64,000 bases of DNA, taken from assembly GCA_905221605.1 (NCBI GenBank), contig CAJNDS010002373.1, positions 124,001 through 188,000 on the forward strand, read 5' to 3'. Made by a program: the position numbers and the translations under genes. This document shows, piece by piece, positions 10,581-19,148 of this stretch. Source of the DNA: Symbiodinium natans (taxonomy: Eukaryota > Sar > Dinophyceae > Suessiales > Symbiodiniaceae). Positions within the stretch are counted from its first letter, which is position 1; every line of letters starts with the position of its first letter. The notes below the pieces were generated by a model, which was not told where the DNA came from, did no database searches, and was given only the letters and a program-made list of their open reading frames with translations.

Positions 10581-10871
10581 TTATGAATAGGTTTTCGTCT
10601 CTTCGTCATACTTTATCTTGTAATAGTCAAGGGTTGTTTGTTTCGGTTGCAAAATTTCCTTGTTATTCAGTTTAGTCAAATATGTATTCTTTTTATTCTC
10701 ATATGTTGCATCAACTGGCGTTCTGTTAAAGTTTCTCGTAGGTCTTTCATTTAATAATTTCTCAATCCTCTCCAGTCTCAAGATGACATCTTGCTTGAAT
10801 TCGTCTTTAGACAATAACTTCGTGTATTCGGCTTTAGCCAATAGCTTCGCGTATTCAGGTTTATCACCCAT
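10581..10871 (-). CDS. Unknown viral protein, 96 aa
   Basis: Not recognised. The N-terminus has a tandem heptad-like repeat (EYAKLLAKA, EYTKLLSKDEF) followed by a short coiled-coil stretch (VILRLERIEKLLNE) and a polar, tyrosine-rich tail. The ATG lies a few bases behind an AT-rich segment. Confidence 0.55.
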   Translation of the reverse strand: MGDKPEYAKLLAKAEYTKLLSKDEFKQDVILRLERIEKLLNERPTRNFNRTPVDATYENKKNTYLTKLNNKEILQPKQTTLDYYKIKYDEETKTYS

Positions 10872-11181
10872 ATACTTACATATACATTAAGTTTTTAAAT
10901 AAAAACTTTTATATTAAAACTTTTATATTAAAATTTTCATAAACTGAATTATGAAAATTCTAAATTCCAAACTAATTAGGGATATATCTTATGTATATCC
11001 AAATTATGTAAGTGTTCCAAGATACTCCCCTTTCTCTTGCTCACTTACGATGTCTGGGGCTTAAGCAATTGCAGAGAGCAATGGGCACACATTCGGGGTG
11101 TTCATCCTGTTTCAGTTCCAAGAGGGGACTCCAAAATACTGTACAAACTGTCAATATATATTAGAAAAATATTTTTAAATA
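10872..11181. other. Intergenic region with a GC island
   Basis: No gene seen. The first half is extremely AT-rich and holds a hairpin (AATTTTCATA / TATGAAAATT, about 10,929-10,957). Positions 11,028-11,145 are distinctly GC-richer than anything around them and hold no open frame of note. They do not match a canonical tRNA: no GGTTCGA arm was found. Confidence 0.5.
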
Positions 11182-11577
11182 TTAATCCAAAATGTTCAAA
11201 TTTGTTTTCAATTGTTCAACATCTTTTTTTACATCGTCTACTTCTTCTTCAATTTTATCTAGTCTTTCTTCGCATTCTTCAGGGGTGATTTTCCGATGTT
11301 CTGACCATCCCGTACTACAAAGTTGAACGCCTCCAGTTTGTGGTGCTGTATCTGGTTTAAATATTCCATCATCAGGCGACACGCTCCGACCCATTTTAAA
11401 GCTAGAACGGTCTTCTACAACATTAACAACAACCTTATCATGTTCAGTTGTTGTTTTAGTTTCTTTATGGTATGTGTTTCTCTTACATCTACAAAATAAA
11501 CAATTAATGCCATCTTTATTTACACTTACACCGCCATCAGTTCCATCTTTGTTATTATCTTTGTTTGAATCGTTCAT
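11182..11577 (-). CDS. Unknown viral protein with C-terminal coiled coil, 131 aa
   Basis: The N-terminus is Asn/Asp/Lys-rich and disordered-looking, a CLFCRCKR cysteine motif follows, and the last 40 residues (CEERLDKIEEEVDDVKKDVEQLK) form a clear heptad coiled coil. No family recognised. It may be a minor structural or scaffolding protein, but this is a guess. Confidence 0.6.
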   Translation of the reverse strand: MNDSNKDNNKDGTDGGVSVNKDGINCLFCRCKRNTYHKETKTTTEHDKVVVNVVEDRSSFKMGRSVSPDDGIFKPDTAPQTGGVQLCSTGWSEHRKITPEECEERLDKIEEEVDDVKKDVEQLKTNLNILD

Positions 11578-11590
11578 CTATTAATGTATA

Positions 11591-11740
11591 TTAGTTTTTC
11601 TTCAATTTTAAATATTGCAAAATCCCTTTACATATTTCCAACACCGAGTAGCAACACCTACGATATCTAGGCGTTGTTATTATTATCTGTTCTATTTCTT
11701 CAAGGTTGTCAATGACATCAATGCAATCACCGTAATTCAT
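11591..11740 (-). CDS. Small unknown protein, 49 aa
   Basis: A short frame starting MNYGDCIDVIDNLEEIEQ and ending in a lysine-rich tail. Support comes from the position: it fills the only gap between two genes and its ATG is preceded by TATATATG and TATAAT-like sequence as for other genes of the element. It contains a CC pair and one further cysteine. No homologue recognised. Confidence 0.45.
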   Translation of the reverse strand: MNYGDCIDVIDNLEEIEQIIITTPRYRRCCYSVLEICKGILQYLKLKKN

Positions 11741-11779
11741 ATATTATAACATATATATTTTTTCTAACTAATATTAATA

Positions 11780-12473
11780 ATGAACGAGAATGTTCCGACG
11801 GTAGAACCAATTGATATACCCAAGTATCAGTTCAAAAATAGCAAGTATGAGATGATGCCATCCTTACCAGCGAGAATGTTGGCTGTGGCTTCCAGTACAG
11901 GCGGTAAAACAGTTTTGATACAGAACTTAATATTGAAGATTTACCGCAATAGCTTTGAAAGTGGACTCGGAAAAGGAACAGATATATTTCAATCATTACG
12001 ACGCAACTGCCTTACAGAAAATAATAGACACCCAACACAAGGTAATAGAGTTCCAGAAGAAGAACAAAGACAAGGATTTATTCAGTATACTAATAGTCAT
12101 TGATGATTTTAGTGATGACCCACGTTTTGTAAGATACTCCAATATTCTTCACGGATTATTTACCAGAGGTCGTCATAATGCTATTAGCGTCATCTTGTCC
12201 ACTCAAAAATACAATGTTTTAGCGCCTATCATCCGTTTAAACAGTAGCGCGTTATTCATTTTTAGACTTAAGAATATGAATGAAGTTAATGCGTTTATTG
12301 AAGAAAACAGCGCTTTAGTTGATAAGAAGACTTTGTATGATATGTACCAACAAGCAGTAAATGATGCTCCCTATTCTTTTTTCTACATAAACACCAACGC
12401 TAAACACGCTAATAATATGTTTTTTATTCGCTTTGAAAAACGGTTTGAAGTTGATAATGATGAACAGGTCTAA
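11780..12473 (+). pseudogene. Genome-packaging ATPase (A32/FtsK-HerA type), reading frame broken
   Basis: The first frame (11,780 to about 11,955) carries a Walker A motif ASSTGGKT near residue 38 within MLAVASSTGGKTVLIQNLI. The second frame (from about 11,955 to 12,473) carries Walker B ILIVIDDFSDDP and the downstream segment LFTRGRHNAISVILSTQ with the sensor-type STQ typical of viral packaging ATPases. The two parts lie in different plus-strand frames, offset by +1, with the switch near 11,950-11,960. In this family a further beta-strand segment normally follows the Walker A helix; little space is left for it here, so a small out-of-frame deletion fits better than a single-base shift. A recoding event or an assembly error cannot be excluded. 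Confidence 0.75.
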
Positions 12474-12506
12474 AGAAATGATGACTGAATATATTAATAC
12501 CACCTA

Positions 12507-13145
12507 ATGCCACGAAATAAAATAGACTATTCTAATACTCATTTTTATAAGATTGTAAGCAAAGACCTAGATTTAAAAGATTTCTACATAGGACACACTA
12601 CTGATTTCAAGACAAGAAAGAACTGTCATAAAAGAGTTTGTAATAATCCTAACGATAGAAATCACAATTTACCCATATATCAGTTTATAAGAGACAACAA
12701 AGGATGGGAGAATTTTGATATGATATTAATTGAAAAGCAATGTTTAAACGATGCGTTAGAAGCAACCAAAAGAGAAAGAGAACTTATTGAAGAATTAAAA
12801 CCAAGTCTAAACAGAGTAATTCCATTTAGAACTAAAGAGGAGAAAAAGGATATTAAACAACAATGGACTACTAACAACTGGGAGAGCGTACGAGAATACA
12901 AGCATAACTGGCATAATGAAAACAAAGAAAGGATAAGCGTCAATAAGAAAGAGAAATACATACAAAACAGAGAAGAACAACTCACCAGAAGCAAAAAGTA
13001 TTATCAAGATAACATTGAAGAAAGAAGGCAAACACGCAATCGCCTATGTAATTGCATTTGTGGTGATACTTACACTTATGCTAACCGAGCACGACACGAA
13101 CGAACAAAAAAACACCAAGAATATTTAGAATCTTTAGATGATTAA
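12507..13145 (+). CDS. GIY-YIG endonuclease with C-terminal zinc finger, 212 aa
   Basis: The GIY-YIG nuclease core is clear: FYKIV near residue 13 (degenerate GIY), FYIGHT near 26 (YIG), the catalytic-type arginine in FKTRKNCH near 37, and a glutamate in KRERELIEEL near 90. The middle is a charged helical stretch with repeated Y-x-x-N-x-E units. The C-terminus has CNCICG ... H ... H, a C2H2-like finger similar to the one in the 110-aa protein at 9,216. It follows the ATPase gene in the same direction by 33 bp. Enzymes of this kind nick or cut DNA and are common in polinton-like viruses and large algal viruses; a role in resolving DNA or in homing is possible. Confidence 0.85.
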   Translation: MPRNKIDYSNTHFYKIVSKDLDLKDFYIGHTTDFKTRKNCHKRVCNNPNDRNHNLPIYQFIRDNKGWENFDMILIEKQCLNDALEATKRERELIEELKPSLNRVIPFRTKEEKKDIKQQWTTNNWESVREYKHNWHNENKERISVNKKEKYIQNREEQLTRSKKYYQDNIEERRQTRNRLCNCICGDTYTYANRARHERTKKHQEYLESLDD

Positions 13146-13169
13146 TAATATCAAAATAATATTATTAAT
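13141..13169. terminator. Palindrome between convergent genes
   Basis: Arms ATTAATAATAT and ATATTATTAAT separated by 7 bases, overlapping the stop of the GIY-YIG gene and lying just before the stop of the leftward gene at 13,172. Probably a shared transcript-end signal. Confidence 0.45.
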
Positions 13170-13171
13170 CA

Positions 13172-13387
13172 TCAGAATAATGAGAAACTACAACAGTTAA
13201 ACGGTAAGCATTTAGAAGAAGTACCGCAATATCCTTTGTTTTTGTTTTTCAACTGTTCTATTTCATCTTCTAACTTTTGTATTTTATCTGTTAAATCTTG
13301 GATAGTGTTAAATATAATTAAGTCTCCCTTTATCTTTTCTAATTGTTCATTGAGTTTCTTTTCTATTTGTTCATCAATATTAACCAT
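13172..13387 (-). CDS. Small coiled-coil protein, 71 aa
   Basis: Residues 1-50 form a strong heptad coiled coil (IEKKLNEQLEKI ... KIQKLEDEIEQLKNK). The tail is Cys/Phe-rich (CGTSSKCLPFNCCSF). It lies just beyond the fibre gene in the same direction, 20 bp apart; it might be a fibre accessory or an oligomerisation partner, but this is only context. Confidence 0.55.
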   Translation of the reverse strand: MVNIDEQIEKKLNEQLEKIKGDLIIFNTIQDLTDKIQKLEDEIEQLKNKNKGYCGTSSKCLPFNCCSFSLF

Positions 13388-13407
13388 TATATATTATTAT
13401 TTAGATT

Positions 13408-15861
13408 TTAATGTTTACTTTTCGTTTTTGCTTTTGCCTTTGCTTTTGGTGATGCTTCACCTTTTAGTTTCTTAACTTCCTTTTCTAAATCTTCTACTTG
13501 CTTTTGTAATTGTTGCACACAACCCCAAAGCACAACTGCTGTTTTATTATATGCTAATAATTTCATACCATCATCATTATAATATACGATGTTGTCCCAT
13601 TCAGAGGGCATTTTAGCGTCTTTTATATCATCTGCTATAAATCCAATATGACTTTTTTTGTCTTCATCATTAATAAAATTATATGTTTTCGGCTTGATAT
13701 ATTTGACTGCTTTATAACATTCTTTAATATTTGCTTCCTTAACATTTTCTTTTAATTTAGAGTCTGATGTTTCAGTTAAAGCAACGCATGTTAAATTTCC
13801 TCCAATATCAGCGTTATTAGTTGTAGTAAAGAAACCATAAACATCAACACCTGTGTTTGTCGCATCTAATCTTGATAAATTATTATTGCTTAATCTAATA
13901 AATCCATCATCGTCTGGGTTATTAATTAATACTCTTTGTTGTCCTGACACATCAGTGTTAGTAATTTCTAGTTGTCCAACTAAAGTTACTTTTCCTTCAG
14001 TTAGTTGAATTTCTGGTGTGCTTCCTATAGTTCCGATAATAAAATTAATAGCTCTGTCAGTGTCTCCATTTCTTATATCTAAATCATAATCGCTACCGTT
14101 CAGTGTCTCCTTTATTGATGAGGAATGTTGAAAAAATAGCTCACCCCACACATCTAAATCTGATTCTGCTGTTATTCTTCCTATACTGTTAAAAGTCTGG
14201 TTATTTGTAACTGCTCTGTTTATTGTAATTCCGTTAGTGTCGTTTAGTTGTAGTGCTATAGTCCCTGTAGTTGGGTCGGTTGTTCTGTCAGACTGTAATG
14301 AAAAATTAATTTCTTCTGTTGATATTACATTTAAACTATTATTAACGTCCGCTCGTTGAAATATTCTTCCATCAGTGCTTAATAACTGTTGCCCTAAAAA
14401 TGTTGCGTCATTTTCTACTCTTGTTTCATTAAAATTACTTATACCGCCTACTGTTAAATGATATGAAAAATTATACTGTCTCCCTATTCCCACTGTTGCT
14501 GTTGTTTGACTTCCTATTCTTAAACGATAATCACCTCCTGTGTCGTGTAAAATCATTTCCGTTCCATTTGCTGGATTACTTGGGTTCATACATCTAAAAT
14601 TTCTGTTCCTGAATTCAAAAACTCCTTGAGTGTCTCTAACTCTTAAATTATAATTAGCATCTCCACTATTTCTGAACATATCTATACCTGCTGTTGGTAA
14701 TTGAATATCTCCTGTGTTATTTGTTAAATCTATATTATTATCTACTCTTAAATTTTGTCTAATAATAGCACTATCAACAACATCTAATGTATAACCACCT
14801 GTTAATGTTTCTACTCCTGTATCTACTAATATTGAATGCGTTTTAACATATTCATTAGCATTATTATTTAAATTTAATATTCTTCCAGTATCACCAACGG
14901 AATTATAACAGTCAATACTATCATTATTAAAAGTAATGTAATTATCAGTATTTCTAACTGTAAATGATAAATTAGCATCTGCTGTATTTTCTACCACTAG
15001 CCCGCCAGTTGGTACTGCTATTTTACCACTCATTTTATAACCTGCATTATTATTAGATAAATCAAGTTGTTTAATAGCATCATCTGATGTATTATTACAA
15101 AATATTTTATCTCCTTGTAAAGTTATATAACTTGTAGCGTTTTTAAATTCTGCTAATACTTTATCACCTCCTCCTGTTTGGTTGCTAAATAATAATCCTG
15201 CTACTGGCGATATATTTATGGTTGAATTATTTAATGTTAATCCGCTATGAATAACAGTTGGGGCGGAACAATCAATGATAGGATTGGCACGAAATCTATC
15301 AGTAAAATCTGATTTTGGAACTCGTAAATCTAATAAATTATCAATTTCTGTATCTGTGTATCCACCAGAACCAGCCCCCGCTAGTAGTGTATCTACCTCA
15401 CCCTTATTATAATAATTGGTTGCCAGTTGTGTGTTGGTTTGGAAATTAGTTGATAAATTTGTATCAATCTCACTTTTATTATAATAATTAATCCCTAATT
15501 GTGCATTGGTTTGGTAATTAGTAGATAAATTGGTGTCTATTTGTGTTGATGTATAATAATTACTGAACGTTGAATCAATCTCTGTTTTATTATAAAAATT
15601 AGTGGCTAGTGCAGTGTTAGTTTGATAATTGTTAGTTAAATCAGTATTAATGGCATTAATATTATTAAAGTTTTGCAATTGCTTGGTGTTCAGAATGTCA
15701 ATTGCATCGGTGTTTGCTTGTATATCTGCAGAGTTCGCAGTGTTTATGCTTGTTAGTTCTGCCTTGGTGGCATACGTATCCGATATTTCACTAACGCCTG
15801 TTGAAGACGATAAATAAAACTTGTCTGCATAAATTGATGTAAGATTGTTTAATGAAGCCAT
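13408..15861 (-). CDS. Fibre-like protein with S74 intramolecular chaperone, 817 aa
   Basis: The N-terminal 200 residues contain a tandem repeat built on YYNKSEID / NYQTNTQL units, as in trimeric fibre shafts. The middle is Asn/Thr/Asp-rich, suggesting beta-helical stalk. From about residue 695 the peptidase-S74 domain appears: SDSKLKENV at about 699 supplies the Ser...Lys self-cleavage site, followed by YKAVKYIKPKTYNF, HIGFIADDI and a terminal coiled coil (VQQLQKQVEDLEKEVKKL). In known S74 proteins this domain trimerises the fibre and then cuts itself off. The lysine/alanine-rich last 15 residues are an unusual tail. The start follows AT-rich TATTTATA. It lies next to the capsid gene in the same direction. 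A receptor-binding spike is the likely role. Confidence 0.82.
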   Translation of the reverse strand: MASLNNLTSIYADKFYLSSSTGVSEISDTYATKAELTSINTANSADIQANTDAIDILNTKQLQNFNNINAINTDLTNNYQTNTALATNFYNKTEIDSTFSNYYTSTQIDTNLSTNYQTNAQLGINYYNKSEIDTNLSTNFQTNTQLATNYYNKGEVDTLLAGAGSGGYTDTEIDNLLDLRVPKSDFTDRFRANPIIDCSAPTVIHSGLTLNNSTINISPVAGLLFSNQTGGGDKVLAEFKNATSYITLQGDKIFCNNTSDDAIKQLDLSNNNAGYKMSGKIAVPTGGLVVENTADANLSFTVRNTDNYITFNNDSIDCYNSVGDTGRILNLNNNANEYVKTHSILVDTGVETLTGGYTLDVVDSAIIRQNLRVDNNIDLTNNTGDIQLPTAGIDMFRNSGDANYNLRVRDTQGVFEFRNRNFRCMNPSNPANGTEMILHDTGGDYRLRIGSQTTATVGIGRQYNFSYHLTVGGISNFNETRVENDATFLGQQLLSTDGRIFQRADVNNSLNVISTEEINFSLQSDRTTDPTTGTIALQLNDTNGITINRAVTNNQTFNSIGRITAESDLDVWGELFFQHSSSIKETLNGSDYDLDIRNGDTDRAINFIIGTIGSTPEIQLTEGKVTLVGQLEITNTDVSGQQRVLINNPDDDGFIRLSNNNLSRLDATNTGVDVYGFFTTTNNADIGGNLTCVALTETSDSKLKENVKEANIKECYKAVKYIKPKTYNFINDEDKKSHIGFIADDIKDAKMPSEWDNIVYYNDDGMKLLAYNKTAVVLWGCVQQLQKQVEDLEKEVKKLKGEASPKAKAKAKTKSKH

Positions 15862-15921
15862 TATAAATATTAATACGTGAGAAATTAATATTTATATTGA
15901 ATTAATCTTTCCATAAACTTC

Positions 15922-17388
15922 TTAGTCAAGAACTGTTGAGGCACTTTCACTTAGCTCAAATATATGTTCTGACACGGCTGTTATGAAAACTCTTTCAATT
16001 CCTAATGCAAAATTTGCGTTAGCTCCTTTGATTTTAAACGTGATTAAGCTTCCCATTTTCGTGTTAGTTCCTGTAAAATTCATATCTGGTTGCTTGTCAA
16101 AGTTAATTCCTCCAATAAATTTATCATTAGCGTATCTATAAATGTCAATTGAAAAGCCATCGTAATAAGGGCTCATTACATTAACCGCCCGACGAAGGAA
16201 ATACATAAATTCACTAATGCTAGAAATTTCTTGTTCGGGGAATTTTTTGTTAGCTATCTGTATTTGTGCTGAAATTTGTTTGTCGGAATCAATGACACCT
16301 TCTAAATTATCAATAGTTACCGCCATAGGGTGGAAAAAGTAGTTCCACCTCTTCCTGTCATAACTACCTGCTGTGCTATCATTATCAATATTACTGTTGC
16401 TGAAGGTGAAGAACATCTGAGACAAACGAGTTGAAGATTTAACGATATTCATATTAATTTCTGTGTTTCCTGCTGTGAAGGTTTGTGAAAATGAATGATA
16501 AGCCGGATAAACCATACGAAGCCTACCCCCTTTCAATAAATGTGAAACTATGTTATTGTTAACGGTATTGTCCACCTGTATCAATTCACATCTTAAAATA
16601 GCATTCTGAATAGCCCAACTTGTGGTAGTATTGCGCGTTGTAAAATATAAGCCGGTTTCATCGTCTTCTGCTTGTGTTCCTGCTACTGTTGCTGAAGGTC
16701 GGACGACTGGTTCGCCTGCATCTGAAACAATTTCAAAAATAAATTCAAGTGGACAATATCTGATTGGTGGATAATATCCAGATTGAACAAATCCACAAAC
16801 GGGCTTGTGTCCCATTCTTACGAACTTACCCTGTTCAATTCCGGTAGTATTAATTCGCGTTAGTTTTGGCACAACGACGCCTCGATTATTTGCTCCTGTT
16901 GTTGCTGTTGCACTATGACTTTCAATGTTATAAGCAAACAATCTATTAATTCTACTGTCATATCTTGTCAGACAACCTTCTTGAATATCGTCTAAATTTC
17001 TGACTTCTTCGCTTTTGAACGATTTCATTTCTTCGCACACTTGGTTGTAATTGTCAATGTCGTTTAACTGTTGTCCTGCCCCATTACATCTGTATCTTGT
17101 GAAAAATGCGTGGCTCTCACCTAAAGGGCGTAAATATTGTCCGGCAGTGGTGGATGTGTTAACAACATCAAAAAACAAACAAACGCTGGATAAATCAATA
17201 TAATTATTGTCTTCGCCTGTGATTACAAACTTTAAATATTTATTTCCATTTGAGGAACTAAAGATGTTTCCAGATACACTGGGGAAGTGAACTTGTTTTC
17301 TATCAGTGATATACGCGGCTGATTCAGGAAGTCCAAATTGAAGGGAGTTAATCATATTATCGTTTGATTCTGCTAAAACTAAATCCAT
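15922..17388 (-). CDS. Major capsid protein, double-jelly-roll type, 488 aa
   Basis: Length, position beside the fibre and lipase genes, and text such as QFGLPESAAYITDRKQVHFPSVSGN near the N-terminus, YRCNGAGQQLNDIDNY, and the late FALGIERVF segment resemble major capsid proteins of polinton-like viruses, which fold as two jelly rolls and form pseudo-hexameric capsomers. I recognise it by this pattern, not by a search. The frame is open upstream to 17,511, but the ATG at 17,388 (MDLVLAESN) lies immediately behind AATAATATATATAAC, the same TATATA-ATG layout as other genes here, and is preferred. No transmembrane segment or zinc site seen. Confidence 0.78.
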   Translation of the reverse strand: MDLVLAESNDNMINSLQFGLPESAAYITDRKQVHFPSVSGNIFSSSNGNKYLKFVITGEDNNYIDLSSVCLFFDVVNTSTTAGQYLRPLGESHAFFTRYRCNGAGQQLNDIDNYNQVCEEMKSFKSEEVRNLDDIQEGCLTRYDSRINRLFAYNIESHSATATTGANNRGVVVPKLTRINTTGIEQGKFVRMGHKPVCGFVQSGYYPPIRYCPLEFIFEIVSDAGEPVVRPSATVAGTQAEDDETGLYFTTRNTTTSWAIQNAILRCELIQVDNTVNNNIVSHLLKGGRLRMVYPAYHSFSQTFTAGNTEINMNIVKSSTRLSQMFFTFSNSNIDNDSTAGSYDRKRWNYFFHPMAVTIDNLEGVIDSDKQISAQIQIANKKFPEQEISSISEFMYFLRRAVNVMSPYYDGFSIDIYRYANDKFIGGINFDKQPDMNFTGTNTKMGSLITFKIKGANANFALGIERVFITAVSEHIFELSESASTVLD

Positions 17389-17398
17389 GTTATATATA

Positions 17399-17638
17399 TT
17401 ATTTAGATTTTTTATTATTACTATATCTTTTATGGCTATCCAAGCGTTTATTATGTTTACTCTGCTTGTCATTTGGTGGTAATATTGTAGTCTCTTCGTG
17501 TTTCTCAACAATCTCTCTTATGGTTTCATATCCTGAATGACTCAACTTTTTATTCAACTTGGTTTTGAATTGTAGACTCTCAGATGGCTTACCTACTCTA
17601 TTAGGTTCTTTTATATGTTTTGGTTTATTAAACATCAT
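17399..17638 (-). CDS. Small basic protein, 79 aa
   Basis: Lysine/arginine/histidine-rich throughout (KPKHIKEPNRV ... KRLDSHKRYSNNKKSK), 10 bp upstream of the capsid gene in the same direction. The frame opens at 17,704, but the gene upstream only stops at 17,658, so the ATG at 17,638 or 17,635 (MMFNKPKH) is the likely start. A DNA-condensing or inner-capsid protein is possible; unproven. Confidence 0.55.
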   Translation of the reverse strand: MMFNKPKHIKEPNRVGKPSESLQFKTKLNKKLSHSGYETIREIVEKHEETTILPPNDKQSKHNKRLDSHKRYSNNKKSK

Positions 17639-17657
17639 ATTAATTATACTGATATTT

Positions 17658-18197
17658 TTATACTTCGCCTGCTGGTAAAGACTCATCAATACCATCAAAT
17701 GCACTCATGTCATGATTTTTTAATGGACTGAGTGAGTCTGTATATACATTTACAGCACCGCCATCAAAAGCACTAACGACATCTCCAACTTTTCTAAATC
17801 TTTTGTGTTGTTCTGTATTTGGCTTAAATCCCATACTGAAGGTGGGGCTGTTATAGGTTCGTGTCTTCAAATTCCTGTCTGGAAAATCTTTCGCCAGCTG
17901 TAAGGCTACGACCCCTGCCTGACTATGTCCCACCACTGTGTCTATTTGAGGATTATCTTTTAACACATGTTCTGCTTGTAAGTATCTCTCCATATCACGG
18001 ACTCCACCCAAAACACCAAATGGTAACTTCGTGAGATTTTCAAGCCAGTTAGTAGCACTCACCGTTCCACCGATATACATCTTGTTTCCCTTAACATAAA
18101 TTTTATTGTCTTTATCGTAAGCCATCTTAATGCCCTGCGAGTTTGAAATCTTGTTGTTATCGTCAAGCATCTTGTTTAACTGTTGTTCTATTTTCAT
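17658..18197 (-). CDS. Lipase-like alpha/beta-hydrolase, 179 aa
   Basis: The nucleophile elbow GHSQAG puts the serine at residue 92, in the right place after a beta strand (QIDTVV). An aspartate in KVGDVVSAFD (139) and a histidine in LKNHDMSAF (162) can complete the triad. Length is short for a class-3-type lipase but suits viral versions. It lies in the capsid/fibre block and diverges from the penton gene over a 48-bp gap. The role could be membrane penetration on entry or release; this is inferred from family behaviour and context. Confidence 0.75.
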   Translation of the reverse strand: MKIEQQLNKMLDDNNKISNSQGIKMAYDKDNKIYVKGNKMYIGGTVSATNWLENLTKLPFGVLGGVRDMERYLQAEHVLKDNPQIDTVVGHSQAGVVALQLAKDFPDRNLKTRTYNSPTFSMGFKPNTEQHKRFRKVGDVVSAFDGGAVNVYTDSLSPLKNHDMSAFDGIDESLPAGEV

Positions 18198-18245
18198 TAT
18201 ATAAATAAGATTATAAAAAATATTTTGTCAGTAATATATATTATT
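18198..18245. promoter_or_regulatory. Divergent promoter region between lipase and penton genes
   Basis: A 48-bp AT-only-like gap serves both start codons. TATATAAATAAG faces the lipase gene and AATATATATTATT directly precedes the penton ATG. Confidence 0.55.
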
Positions 18246-19115
18246 ATGAGTTCTAGACCATTAACTTATAAAAAAGTGTACGTCAATTCCAAATACAGAG
18301 TTTCCGACAGTAGGTCAACGTCGGATTTCAAAATAGAATTACAGGACACCTTTGAAATACCCGAAAATACCATTATGCAAGTGCACGAGGTGGCTATACC
18401 TAATGCTTGGTATTCCATCAACACAAACAACCAGAACCTGTACTTTAGACATCAAATATTGCCACCAGCTACACCACAAGGAATAACATACAGAAGAATA
18501 GAAATACCCGTAGGAAACTACACCGCACCAGAACTAGCCACAGCAATACAAACACAACTAAACACCTTCTTTGACAGTGGGGGTCGGACTGATTCATATT
18601 CTGCTACATACGACACCTTAACAAATAAGATAATAATATCGTCTAATTATAGCGAAGTTGTATTCATACCCTTGACTGATGCAGATGTGCCACCTGTTGC
18701 TGGTTCGTTCTCTAACAGCGTTGACATTAATAACCTCAACTCAATAAACGATGTGTTAGGTTTCACTACAACAGTTGGTGACGCATTCACTTCGTCTGCC
18801 CCTTGGACAACTGGTTTCATTAACTTATTGACTTATCCTGATGTTTACATTTCCTGTCCAGAGTTATCAAATAATAATTTCCACAGTCCATCTGCATTTT
18901 CAAACGCGGTGATTAAAAAGATACCTGTAAACGCTCCCTTTGCTGGGGTTATTAGCGACAGTTATGGAATAACAGAATATGATTATATAAATGTATCCAA
19001 AAGAAACATCAAAAGGTTGACATTCAGAATAACGGATGGGGCGGGGAACGTTATAGATTTAAACAACGTCCATATTACATTTAGTCTCCTCTTTCATAAT
19101 CGCGATATGGACTGA
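18246..19115 (+). CDS. Penton-like minor capsid protein, 289 aa
   Basis: The N-terminus (YKKVYVNSKYRVSDSRSTSDF, then PENTIMQVHEVAIPNAWYSI) matches what I know of the single-jelly-roll minor capsid (penton) proteins of polinton-like viruses. The remainder is beta-rich with a conserved-looking IPVGNYTAPELATAIQTQLN segment. The frame extends upstream to 18,183, but the ATG at 18,246 sits right after AATATATATTATT and gives the MSSRPLTYKK start. Role: vertices of the icosahedral capsid. Confidence 0.75.
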   Translation: MSSRPLTYKKVYVNSKYRVSDSRSTSDFKIELQDTFEIPENTIMQVHEVAIPNAWYSINTNNQNLYFRHQILPPATPQGITYRRIEIPVGNYTAPELATAIQTQLNTFFDSGGRTDSYSATYDTLTNKIIISSNYSEVVFIPLTDADVPPVAGSFSNSVDINNLNSINDVLGFTTTVGDAFTSSAPWTTGFINLLTYPDVYISCPELSNNNFHSPSAFSNAVIKKIPVNAPFAGVISDSYGITEYDYINVSKRNIKRLTFRITDGAGNVIDLNNVHITFSLLFHNRDMD

Positions 19116-19148
19116 AATTAAATGGAAAATATATAGAATATTATATAT

